36,843 nucleotides of DNA from an uncultured beta proteobacterium (lineage in GTDB: Bacteria > Pseudomonadota > Gammaproteobacteria > Burkholderiales > SG8-39), in NCBI GenBank assembly GCA_903928055.1, contig CAIYPG010000167.1, positions 1-36,843 on the forward strand. Reading direction: 5' to 3'. Shown in pieces: positions 7,383 to 14,636 of this stretch. A program made the position numbers and the translations under genes. The notes under the pieces were generated by a model that saw nothing but the letters and a program-made list of their open reading frames with translations, was not told the origin of the DNA and ran no database searches. Numbering within the stretch: the stretch's first letter is position 1; the number at the start of each line of letters is the position of its first letter.

Positions 7383-7858
7383 ATATCAAATTGGCGGCAA
7401 TGACGGCGGTACTGCTGGGTCTTGCATCGGCGGCTTCCGCCCATGATTACAGCGTCGGTGAATTGCATATCGGTCATCCCTACGCCCTTGTTACGCCTCC
7501 CGGCGCAAAGGCCGGCGGGGCCTATCTGAGCATCGACAACAAGGGCAAGGCTGCGGACAAACTGCTGCGCGCCTCGACGGCTCGCGCCGGTTCAGTGGAG
7601 CTGCACACCATGAGCATGGACGGCAATGTCATGCGCATGCGCATGGTGCCGGCCATCGATGTGGCACCGGGCGCGACCGTTAAGCTGGCCCCGGGCGGAT
7701 TGCATGTCATGCTCCAGGACCTGAAGCAGCCGCTCAGGAAGGGGGACAAATTCCTAATGACGCTGGTGTTCCAGCGTGCCGGCGAGGTCAAGGTGGACAT
7801 CGTCGTTCAGGACGCCGCTCCTGCTGCAGGACACGACAGCGAGATGCACATGCAATAG
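7379..7858 (+). CDS. PCu(A)C family periplasmic copper(I) chaperone
   Basis: 159 residues from a GTG at 7379, chosen because AGGAG (7369-7373) sits 5 bases upstream and a perfect signal peptide follows (ending ASAASA before HDYSVGE). The open frame extends far upstream but without a matching start. The PCu(A)C fold carries the Met/His copper site: ELHTMSMDG...MRMRMV and, about 45 residues on, GGLHVML, the H-x-M half of the family motif. A His/Met tail (GHDSEMHMQ) adds possible ligands. Family members bind Cu(I) and help metallate the CuA centre of cytochrome oxidase. It is the last gene of the receptor operon and links it to the cox operon of this window. Confidence 0.92.
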   Translation: MNIKLAAMTAVLLGLASAASAHDYSVGELHIGHPYALVTPPGAKAGGAYLSIDNKGKAADKLLRASTARAGSVELHTMSMDGNVMRMRMVPAIDVAPGATVKLAPGGLHVMLQDLKQPLRKGDKFLMTLVFQRAGEVKVDIVVQDAAPAAGHDSEMHMQ

Positions 7859-7874
7859 AAACGACCAGCGCGGG

Positions 7875-8072
7875 TCAGCCCGTCCCCGCCGGAGGCGGTT
7901 CGCGCGTGATCTTGCGCAGGCAGTCCGGGCAATAGCAGCTCCGGGCTGGATCCGGCGCAAGCAGGGCCGGAAGTTCCGCACACCAGCAATGCGGTTGCCC
8001 TGCTTCAGCGCCGCATTTGAAGGCTGCTCCGCAGCGTGTGCAAATGACGGATCCCTGCGAGTCGATGGCCAT
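7875..8072 (-). CDS. Cysteine-rich CWC family protein
   Basis: 65 residues with eight Cys: C11-x2-C14, C20, the eponymous CWC (29-31), C46-x-C48 and C51. The pattern (CTRCGAAFKCG, PHCWCAELP, CYCPDCLRKI) is the CWC cysteine-rich family, common as a small conserved gene in betaproteobacteria. It probably binds zinc or another metal through the paired Cys; no function is established. It lies convergent to the copper chaperone, 16 bases from its stop, with no obvious terminator between. Although short, the cysteine pattern makes it certain to be real. Confidence 0.87.
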   Translation of the reverse strand: MAIDSQGSVICTRCGAAFKCGAEAGQPHCWCAELPALLAPDPARSCYCPDCLRKITREPPPAGTG

Positions 8073-8182
8073 GGCGCACCGATTGTAATGGTCGACCGTC
8101 TGTAACGGTCGGCCGCCATGGGGGCCGATGGGCGGAATGTCCGTCGTCGATACCTTTCGTTCAGCCTGTCGTCAGCCAGGTG

Positions 8183-8211
8183 CTGTAAGTTCTGCAGCGT
8201 TCGCCCGACTA
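8183..8211 (+). promoter_or_regulatory. Putative ECF-sigma promoter upstream of cytochrome b gene
   Basis: CTGTAAG (8183-8189), 15 bases, then CCGACTA (8205-8211), 43 bases before the start codon. The same two blocks with identical spacing occur at 9684-9712 before the MXKDX gene. The GTAA...CGA form resembles ECF-sigma promoters. The ECF gene at 10322-10915 is the natural candidate regulator; this is inference. Confidence 0.55.
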
Positions 8212-8254
8212 CCGGGCAGGACGATGAATTGGGCTTGCCCAGGAGGGATGTCGC

Positions 8255-8914
8255 ATGAACACCGCAAATCTGTCAGCTGCAGTGCCGCCCGCCACGCCGG
8301 GGACGCCCGGGGAGTGGATTCGCATCCACCCGCTGGCGGTGAGAATCACGCACTGGATCAATGCGCTGGCCATCCTGGTCATGGTGGCCAGCGGATGGCG
8401 CATCTACGACGCCGCACCCATCTGGAATTTCACCATTCCGAACGGCCTGACGCTGGGTGGCTGGCTCGGTGGCGCGCTGCAATGGCACTTCGCCGCCATG
8501 TGGGTGCTGGCCGCAAACGGCCTGGCATATCTTGCCTATGGGCTTTTTTCCGGACACCTGTGGCGCAAATTGCTGCCGATCACGCCACGTGCGGTGATCC
8601 ACGATGTGCTGGAAGCCCTGCGCGGCAGACTGGCCCACGATGACCTGTCCGTCTACAACGCGGCGCAGCGCGCCGCATACCTGGCCATCATTCTGGACGT
8701 CGTCCTGCTGGTGTTTTCGGGGCTCGGCATATGGAAGCCGGTGCAATTGCAGGGATTGACCGCATTGTTCGGCGGCTATGAAGGGGCGCGCATCGTGCAT
8801 TTTGCGGCCATGGCCCTGCTGGTGTTGATCGTGCTGGTGCACATTGCCATGGTGGTGCTGGTGCCGCGCACGCTGCCCAGCATGATTACCGGACGCGCAC
8901 GGAGGATCTCATGA
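8255..8914 (+). CDS. Cytochrome b/b6 domain membrane protein, electron donor to the molybdoenzyme
   Basis: 219 residues with four to five TM helices. Family signatures: HPLAVRITHWINALAILVM (haem ligand H33), LQWHFAAMW, and IVHFAAMALLVLIVLVHIAMVV near the C-terminus, all typical of the diheme cytochrome b subunits that serve hydrogenases, formate dehydrogenases and thiosulfate reductases. It should draw electrons from quinol and pass them to the periplasmic molybdopterin protein encoded next. It has a strong ribosome site (AGGAGG at 8241-8246), and its stop TGA overlaps the next gene's ATG (ATGA at 8911-8914). It is not homologous in pattern to MsrQ, the usual partner of MsrP. Confidence 0.87.
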   Translation: MNTANLSAAVPPATPGTPGEWIRIHPLAVRITHWINALAILVMVASGWRIYDAAPIWNFTIPNGLTLGGWLGGALQWHFAAMWVLAANGLAYLAYGLFSGHLWRKLLPITPRAVIHDVLEALRGRLAHDDLSVYNAAQRAAYLAIILDVVLLVFSGLGIWKPVQLQGLTALFGGYEGARIVHFAAMALLVLIVLVHIAMVVLVPRTLPSMITGRARRIS

Positions 8915-9676
8915 AACGACTGTAGCAGGTCCGACAAGTCCGGCCTGGAAGGCCATTCCCGCCGTGACATTGCGGTCATCGAGCGCCGGCTGTTCCTGCG
9001 ACAGGGCCTGTCGCTGGGCGCCCTGGGCATGCTCACTGGCTGTGATGTGACGAACAATGAAACGGTGGACAAGGTGCTGTGGTCGATGTCGCGCTGGAAC
9101 GACCGTGCCCAGGCAACCCTGTTCAGTCCCGACAAGCTTGCCGTTGAGTATCCGGAGAGTGCGATTGCCAATCCCTTTCCGTTCAACGCCTATTACACCG
9201 AGGATGAAATCCGCACGGTGGACGGGACTTCCTACAAACTGGAATTGGGCGGCCTGATCCGGGACGCCAGATCCTGGACGCTGCCCGAGCTGTATGCCCT
9301 GCCGCAGGTTTCGCAGGTCACCCGGCATATCTGCGTGGAGGGCTGGAGCGCCATCGGCAAATGGAGTGGCACGCCGTTCCGCGCCTTCCTGGAGCGCATC
9401 GGTGCCGATACCACGGCGAAGTACGTGGGGTTCAAATGCGCCGATGATTATTTCACCAGCATCGACATGGCCACGGCGCTGCATCCGCAGACTTTGCTGG
9501 CCTTTCGCTTTGCCGACCGGATTCTGCCGCCGAAGTACGGTTTCCCCATGAAGCTGCGTGTTCCGACCAAACTGGGATTCAAGAACCCCAAGCATATTGC
9601 GGCGATTACCGTGACGAATACCTATCCGGGAGGTTACTGGGAGGACCAGGGCTACAACTGGTTCAGCGGTTCGTAA
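8911..9676 (+). CDS. Molybdopterin-dependent oxidoreductase (MsrP/sulfite oxidase family), frameshifted at the N-terminus
   Basis: The natural start is the ATG at 8911, with GGAGG four to ten bases upstream and a four-base overlap with the cytochrome b stop, but it meets TAG after four codons (M-K-R-L-stop). In the +1 frame, coding runs unbroken from 8915 to the stop at 9676 and includes a twin-arginine signal (IERRLFLRQGLSLGALG) ending in a lipobox-like LTGC. The first ATG in that frame, 9029, is inside this signal, so the intact ORF (215 residues) would lack the Tat motif. Removing one base near 8920 restores a 254-residue protein. The catalytic domain is intact: the Mo-binding Cys lies in RHICVEGWSAIGKW (Cys codon at 9332), very like MsrP. 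It would reduce periplasmic methionine sulfoxides or related oxides. Either a real mutation or an assembly error. Confidence 0.82.
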
Positions 9677-9683
9677 GGCTTGC

Positions 9684-9712
9684 CTGTAAGGATGTGCCGC
9701 GCATCCCGACCA
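9684..9712 (+). promoter_or_regulatory. Putative ECF-sigma promoter upstream of the MXKDX gene
   Basis: CTGTAAG (9684-9690), 15 bases, then CCGACCA (9706-9712), about 98 bases before the start codon and 7 bases after the molybdoenzyme stop. Thirteen of fourteen block positions and the spacing match the copy at 8183-8211. It would let the Met-rich protein be made in excess of the two enzyme subunits. Confidence 0.55.
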
Positions 9713-9810
9713 ACGTTCGCGGATGCAGTGAGGGAAGAGGCGGTTGGCCGATGCAGCGATGCCGGCCGACATCTTCGCCGCGAACACTAACTCAATGAGG
9801 AGTACTGAAA

Positions 9811-10017
9811 ATGAACAAGCTGATGACGATGGTTTTTGCCGGGTGCATGGCCGTGGCGATGGGTGGCGCACATGCCCAGGATGCCATGAAGAAGGACGGT
9901 ATGAAGAAAGATGAAATGAAGAAAGATGCGATGAAAAAAGACACCATGGCCAAGGATGCGATGAAGAAAGACCCCATGGCGAAGGACGGCATGAGCAAGG
10001 ATGCAATGAAGAAGTAG
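9811..10017 (+). CDS. Pentapeptide MXKDX repeat protein, methionine-rich, exported
   Basis: 68 residues. A signal peptide ends GGAHA at residue 22; the mature part is about 46 residues of tandem pentads of the form M-[KAS]-K-D-x (MKKDG, MKKDE, MKKDA, MKKDT, MAKDA, MKKDP, MAKDG, MSKDA), with nine Met. This is the MXKDX repeat family. Solvent-exposed Met in a highly charged, disordered peptide is ideal as a sacrificial target for hypochlorous acid or similar oxidants, or as a soft-metal ligand. The adjacent MsrP-like enzyme and cytochrome b suggest a redox cycle with Met sulfoxide. A TGAGGAG ribosome site precedes the ATG, and a strong terminator follows at 10081. Confidence 0.88.
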   Translation: MNKLMTMVFAGCMAVAMGGAHAQDAMKKDGMKKDEMKKDAMKKDTMAKDAMKKDPMAKDGMSKDAMKK

Positions 10018-10080
10018 TAGCAGCCGTTGCGGTACCCGCCTTCGTCCCGTGGCGGAGGCGGCTGGGTCTCTGTGTTGATG

Positions 10081-10116
10081 CACCCGCGGGCACAGCGTGC
10101 CGGCGGGTGTTTTTTT
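10081..10116 (+). terminator. Rho-independent terminator after the MXKDX gene
   Basis: CACCCGC and GGCAC pair with GTGCC and GCGGGTG around an AGC loop with one internal mismatch, followed by seven T. Strong on the plus strand only. The T-run overlaps the stop codon of the convergent anti-sigma gene. Confidence 0.9.
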
Positions 10117-10321
10117 ATTCAGGCGGATTTTCTTCCGGGCCGGGCCAGGACTGCATTGCCTGCCTGAGGAACTGCAGCTGTGCTGAAAAATGCGTGCAGG
10201 CGTCGCAAACGCGCAGGTGCAGCCGCAAGGCGATGCGCTCGGTCAGGCCCAGCCTGGCGTCCTGTCCTTGCGACAGCAGCCGGCTGGTTTCCTTGCAGTT
10301 CAGGTTGAAGCGCATTCGCAT
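10115..10321 (-). CDS. Zinc-finger (zf-HC2) anti-sigma factor
   Basis: 68 residues. C9 followed by H35-x3-C39-x2-C42 (LHLRVCDACTHF) is the zinc-binding anti-sigma signature; in this class thiol oxidation can release zinc and free the sigma factor. There is no TM segment, so it is a soluble cytoplasmic sensor rather than a membrane one. Its ATG abuts the sigma stop codon directly (TAG then ATG), so the pair is co-transcribed and presumably made in balanced amounts. It is convergent with the MXKDX gene. Confidence 0.85.
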   Translation of the reverse strand: MRMRFNLNCKETSRLLSQGQDARLGLTERIALRLHLRVCDACTHFSAQLQFLRQAMQSWPGPEENPPE

Positions 10322-10915
10322 CTACTCTCTTTCGCCCTGGAACCAGGTCTGCTCCAGGCACAGGCGCAGGCTCATTCGTGCGCGATACAGCATTACCCAG
10401 CAATTGGACGCGGAAATCCGCAATTCCTTACAAATTTCGTCGGTTTCGATACCCATTACCTCACGCATCATGAAAGCGCGCGCCGTGGCGTCGGGCAGGC
10501 CTTTGAGGCATCGCTCCAGTGCTTCAAAGAATCTGCTTTGCTGGAGTGACTGGTCGGGGTTGCTCCATGCGCATGGCGCCTCCGCCCAGTGCCCGTCGGC
10601 GACGAACAGGGCGTCAAAGTCGGAAATGTCAGTTTCTTCGACAGGCCGGGTGGCGACGGTGAGAGGCTTTTCGCGTGAAATCCGCCGCAAATGGTCAATG
10701 ACCTTGTGCTTGAGGATGCCAATCAGCCAGGTTCTCACGGAGGATTGTCCGGCGAAGCCCGATGCGCCCTGAATGGCCGCCATCAGCGTTTCCTGTACGG
10801 CATCCTCGGCGGCGCTCTCATCGCGCAGCTGCAGCATGGCGAACCTGAGCAACTGGGGGCGATGGGCCTCCAGTTCAAGAGGTGATCCTGGAGGAGAAGG
10901 GGTCTTGTTGTTCAT
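10322..10915 (-). CDS. ECF RNA polymerase sigma factor
   Basis: 197 residues. Region 2 runs about residues 22-78 (LLRFAMLQLRDESAAEDAVQ, VRTWLIGILKHKVIDHLRR) and region 4 about 137-190 (LPDATARAFMMREVMG, LRISASNCWVMLYRARMSLR). A 55-residue acidic linker separates them. No region 1.1 or 3 is present, so it is group IV. Paired with its zinc anti-sigma it should respond to an oxidative or metal signal. Likely targets are the two shared-motif promoters at 8183 and 9684. A degenerate match with the same spacing (minus strand, 10955-10983) lies upstream of this gene and could be an autoregulatory site, though it is weak. Confidence 0.9.
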   Translation of the reverse strand: MNNKTPSPPGSPLELEAHRPQLLRFAMLQLRDESAAEDAVQETLMAAIQGASGFAGQSSVRTWLIGILKHKVIDHLRRISREKPLTVATRPVEETDISDFDALFVADGHWAEAPCAWSNPDQSLQQSRFFEALERCLKGLPDATARAFMMREVMGIETDEICKELRISASNCWVMLYRARMSLRLCLEQTWFQGERE

Positions 10916-10986
10916 GATTCGGGGCCCAATCTAACTGGTTAGGAGGGACGTCGCAACACGGGATTGCAGCAGCGGGGTTGCCGGTG

Positions 10987-11014
10987 CTTGAAAAATGTTC
11001 GACCTGCCCCATTT
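10987..11014 (+). promoter_or_regulatory. Sigma-32 (RpoH) heat-shock promoter of hsp20
   Basis: CTTGAAA (10987-10993), 13 bases, CCCCATTT (11007-11014): an essentially perfect match to the RpoH consensus. It predicts a transcript start near 11020 and a leader of about 50 bases before hsp20. Confidence 0.9.
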
Positions 11015-11069
11015 CCACGGCATGAGGGAGATTCCTCAAACCGGATACCAACCAGTCAGGAGAAATGTC

Positions 11070-11516
11070 ATGGCCAATATCAATCGGTACGATGCGTTTT
11101 CAGATGTGTTTGACGATTTTTTCAAGGGCTTCCTGGTACGCCCGGTGGCGTCCCCGTCGGCGATTGACCGCAATGAACTGGGTGACGTCGTGCGGCGTGC
11201 AAGGATTGACGTGACCGAGCAGAACGGCGAGTACAAGGTTCTGGCCGAACTGCCGGGGGTGAAGAAGGAAGACATCAAGGTCGAAGTCGATGGCGACCAG
11301 GTCTCGATTTCGGCGGAAAGCCGCGTCGAGCGTGAAGCAAAGGATGGCGAGCGCCTGCTGCACAGCGAGCGCTACTATGGCCGACTGGCACGCGTGTTCC
11401 GCGTCGGCCAGGAAGTCGATCCGGCCAGGGTGAGCGCCAAATACGAGAACGGCATCCTGGAACTGACGTTGCCGAAGAAGGAGTCGACGGCCGCGAAGCA
11501 GATCACCGTCCAGTGA
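11070..11516 (+). CDS. Small heat-shock protein Hsp20 (alpha-crystallin family)
   Basis: 148 residues from the ATG at 11070, chosen for its AGGAGA ribosome site at 11058-11063; an in-frame ATG at 10995 lies inside the promoter and is not used. The alpha-crystallin domain spans about residues 42-140 (ELPGVKKEDIKVEVDGDQVSI, ERYYGRLARVFRVG, YENGILELTLPKK). It is an ATP-independent holdase that binds unfolding proteins and passes them to DnaK/ClpB. Control by RpoH is shown by the promoter at 10987. The last 24 codons have a diverged second copy at 11570-11641, implying a former tandem paralogue. Confidence 0.93.
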   Translation: MANINRYDAFSDVFDDFFKGFLVRPVASPSAIDRNELGDVVRRARIDVTEQNGEYKVLAELPGVKKEDIKVEVDGDQVSISAESRVEREAKDGERLLHSERYYGRLARVFRVGQEVDPARVSAKYENGILELTLPKKESTAAKQITVQ

Positions 11517-11525
11517 GTATCTGAT

Positions 11526-11565
11526 GTGGAGGATATACAAGGGGTGTTCCCCCTTGTTCCTCCAC
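11526..11565. repeat. Large hairpin immediately after hsp20
   Basis: GTGGAGGA and ACAAGGGG pair with CCCCTTGT and TCCTCCAC, 16 base pairs with a TAT bulge on the left arm and a TGTTC loop. It starts 9 bases after the hsp20 stop. The bases after it are not T-rich, so it may act as an RNA-stabilising stem or Rho-assisted terminator rather than an intrinsic one. Its right edge coincides with the start of the hsp20-tail relic. Confidence 0.75.
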
Positions 11566-11569
11566 CTTC

Positions 11570-11641
11570 GAGAACGGCATCCTGGAGTTGACGCTGCCGA
11601 GAAGGGAGTCGACGGCGGCAGAGCAGATCATTGTCCAGTAA
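11570..11641 (+). pseudogene. Relic of a second hsp20 gene (last 24 codons)
   Basis: These 72 bases align without a gap to the last 72 bases of hsp20 (11445-11516), about 60 of 72 identical, including the stop position (TAA versus TGA). The encoded tail ENGILELTLPRRESTAAEQI matches ENGILELTLPKKESTAAKQI. Most differences fall in third codon positions, so the copy diverged while under coding selection and then lost its 5' part. It has no start or domain and cannot make a working protein. Confidence 0.8.
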
Positions 11642-11675
11642 CTGGTAAATGCGGACGTCTGAGCCGCCGCTTTAC

Positions 11676-11721
11676 CTCTGCGCGATTGAACGGATGCTTA
11701 TGCACCGTTCATTGCGCAGAG
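11676..11721. repeat. Second large imperfect hairpin upstream of argB
   Basis: CTCTGCGC, GAACGG and TGC pair with GCA, CCGTTC and GCGCAGAG: 19 pairs with one T-T mismatch, two single-base bulges and a TTAT loop. It could end the hsp20 transcript, although only a mixed TGTCTTCC follows, or act as a structured leader element about 100 bases upstream of argB. Confidence 0.7.
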
Positions 11722-11788
11722 TGTCTTCCCCGGTATTTCGTCTTTTCGGGATTCTGTTTCCCAGGTGCATGGCCAGTGGGCGCGGTAA

Positions 11789-12709
<921 letters not shown>

Positions 12710-12794
12710 CCGCATCTGCAGGACAATTTGGCGCGAGCCGGGGCACACCGGCCGGTCGTGGGCTCAGTCGGGCTCAGTCACAGGAGGAGACTTC

Positions 12795-14012
12795 ATGCAG
12801 GCCCAGCAGGTATTTTCAGGATTGAAGGTGCTGACGGTGGCGAAGGTCTATGCCGCGCCGTATGCCGCCTACCAGCTCGCGCTCAACGGCGCCGATGTCA
12901 TCTGCATCGAGGAGCCCGGCAAGGGCGACAGCACCCGCACCGGCGGCACTACCGCCTCTGCCGATCTTGCCAAACAGGGCATGGGTGCCGCGTTCCTTGC
13001 GCATGGCTCGAACAAGCGTTCGCTGACGCTCAACCTGCGCGAGGCGCAGGCCCAGGAAATCTTCCGGAAGCTGGCGCGCGACGCCGACGTCATCATCGAG
13101 AACCTGCGCACCGGCGACATGGATCGTTACGGCCTGGGCTATGACGTGATTCGCGAGATCAATCCGCGCATCATCTATGCCTCACTCACCGGTTACGGAC
13201 AGACCGGGCCGAAAAAACGCGATGCGGCGATCGATACCGTGGTGCAGGCGGCCAGCGGGCTGATGAGCCTTACCGGCACGCCGGAATCCGGGCCGGTGCG
13301 GGCTGGTGTCACCGTGATTGATTACCAGGCCGGCCTGTCCCTGACGGCGGCGCTGTCCATGGCGCTCTACCACCGCGAGCGTACCGGCGAGGGACAGCGT
13401 GTGGATGTCTCCATGCTCGAAACGGCGCTCTCCTGCATGAGTGCAGTCGTGAGCGAAGTCCAGAACGGCGGATTCAGCCCGGAACTGCTTGGCAACAAGT
13501 CGGCGAGCGGAACGCCGTTGAGCGACTGCATGCAGTGCAAGGACGGCCACATCATGATTGCTGCATCGGGCGGCGCGCGCCGCCGCCGGTTGTTCGAGGC
13601 CCTCGGGCGGGTGGATATCCTGGATGATCCGCGCAATGCGACCAATGACCAGTTGCGCCGCAATGCACGCGAGATTTATGCCGAGCTCGAACCGATATTC
13701 CGCCAGCGCGCGGCCACGGAATGGGAGGACATCCTCAACAAGGCCGGTGTGCCGGCGATGCGTGTGTATTCGGTCAGCGAGGCGGTGGAGCAGCCCCAGA
13801 TCAAGGCGCGCGGGCTGTACCACGTGTTCGACGACGTCCCCGGCATTGGACGCAGCATCAGTGTTGCCTCGGTGCCCTACAAGCTGTCGAAATCCCCCGC
13901 CCGGTTGCATTCGCCGCCGCCGCAACTGGGGCAGCATTCCGATGAAATCCTCGGCGGACTGGGGTATAGCGATGCCGACATCCGCGCCTTGCGTGACGCT
14001 GGTGCAATTTAG
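12795..14012 (+). CDS. CaiB/BaiF family CoA-transferase (class III)
   Basis: 405 residues. Family III CoA-transferase features: FSGLKVLTVAKVYAAPYAA at the N-terminus, HGSNKRSLTLNL (70-81), DVIIENLRTGDMDRYGLGY (98-116), YASLTGYGQTGP (128-139), and the nucleophilic Asp in VTVIDYQAGLS (Asp176). It moves CoA between carboxylic acids, via a glutamyl/aspartyl-CoA intermediate; the acid substrate cannot be told from sequence. A strong AGGAGGA ribosome site precedes the ATG. It is followed by a convergent gene set. Possible partners are the oxaloacetate decarboxylase and GMC oxidoreductase nearby, but no pathway is evident. Confidence 0.92.
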   Translation: MQAQQVFSGLKVLTVAKVYAAPYAAYQLALNGADVICIEEPGKGDSTRTGGTTASADLAKQGMGAAFLAHGSNKRSLTLNLREAQAQEIFRKLARDADVIIENLRTGDMDRYGLGYDVIREINPRIIYASLTGYGQTGPKKRDAAIDTVVQAASGLMSLTGTPESGPVRAGVTVIDYQAGLSLTAALSMALYHRERTGEGQRVDVSMLETALSCMSAVVSEVQNGGFSPELLGNKSASGTPLSDCMQCKDGHIMIAASGGARRRRLFEALGRVDILDDPRNATNDQLRRNAREIYAELEPIFRQRAATEWEDILNKAGVPAMRVYSVSEAVEQPQIKARGLYHVFDDVPGIGRSISVASVPYKLSKSPARLHSPPPQLGQHSDEILGGLGYSDADIRALRDAGAI

Positions 14013-14026
14013 GTTGTTCTGAACAA

Positions 14027-14054
14027 GGGGGCGTAGTTACGAACCAGCGCCCCC
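14027..14054 (+). terminator. Possible terminator hairpin after the CoA-transferase gene
   Basis: GGGGGCG (14027-14033) pairs with CGCCCCC (14048-14054) around a 14-base loop, 15 bases after the stop codon. No T-run follows, so termination would be weak or Rho-assisted. Confidence 0.4.
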
Positions 14055-14142
14055 CTCGCATATTCCCCACTTCAGAGAGAGGCTCAGAAGGTCTTTTCAC
14101 GACATCGTGATTTGACCAGGGCGGCCTCAGAAAAACCTCCGA

Positions 14143-14601
14143 TCAGGCGATCTGGCGTCCGTCCGGGTCCCACAGGCCGTCAAGATAGCCGTCGCGACTG
14201 TTGTAGATCGTCAGCACGCGCTTGCGCGGTTCGGAGCTGACCGACAGATGCACCCAGCGCCCGAATTCCAGAATGCATTGATCGAAATCCAGGGCCGAGG
14301 ACCGGATTGCTGCTGCAATGTCCATCGGTGAACCAAAGCCGGGGCAGGTGAAATCGGCGGCGAGGCCCTCGATGTGCTGCGATGTGCCGGTGCCGCCAAC
14401 CGCACGGTTCAGTTCTTCGCAACGATAGGCGCTGGAAATGTCGAGCGGCGCCCCGAGCAGGGCTTGCACCGCTTCCAGTCCCTCTGCCAGAAGCCGCAGA
14501 TTGGGGATGAGCTCTGCAGGCGGGGTGTTGTTGATGCCGTCGCGCTCGGCGGTATCCGAACGGATCAGTTGTGCCAGCGAGAAATTCGGCGTGAGCTGCA
14601 T
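14143..14601 (-). CDS. M15-family zinc D-Ala-D-Ala carboxypeptidase-like protein
   Basis: 152 residues matching the peptidase M15_3 family used by phage endolysins and bacterial cell-wall peptidases. Zinc and catalytic residues: SQHIEGLAADF (the S-x-H-x-x-G-x-A-x-D motif, about 78-88) and the distal His in RWVHLSVS (about 115-122). SSAYRCEELNRAVGG is the usual preceding segment. There is no signal peptide, so it acts in the cytoplasm, needs help to exit, or is a domesticated phage lysin. No holin or other phage gene is present. It lies 35 bases after the kinase gene on the same strand and may share its transcript. Confidence 0.87.
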   Translation of the reverse strand: MQLTPNFSLAQLIRSDTAERDGINNTPPAELIPNLRLLAEGLEAVQALLGAPLDISSAYRCEELNRAVGGTGTSQHIEGLAADFTCPGFGSPMDIAAAIRSSALDFDQCILEFGRWVHLSVSSEPRKRVLTIYNSRDGYLDGLWDPDGRQIA

Positions 14602-14636
14602 GCCGGGTGGCCGGGGCGGTTGTCAGCCGCAGCCGG

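Noticed and set aside
8909..10093. 394-codon minus-strand ORF across the molybdoenzyme and MXKDX genes
   Set aside because: Low-complexity repeats (S/H/F-rich) are the antisense of the MKKD codons, and the rest is antisense to a clear enzyme domain; no family features.
8241..10955. Shared AGGAGGGAyGTCGCA at 8241-8255 and 10941-10955
   Set aside because: The first is the ribosome site of the cytochrome b gene; the second has no start codon after it. One shared 15-mer around a Shine-Dalgarno sequence is weak evidence of anything.
11021..11072. Possible RNA thermometer in the hsp20 leader
   Set aside because: TGAGG/CCTCA forms a short hairpin and TCCT could pair with the ribosome site, but only about four bases pair and no ROSE or fourU pattern is present.
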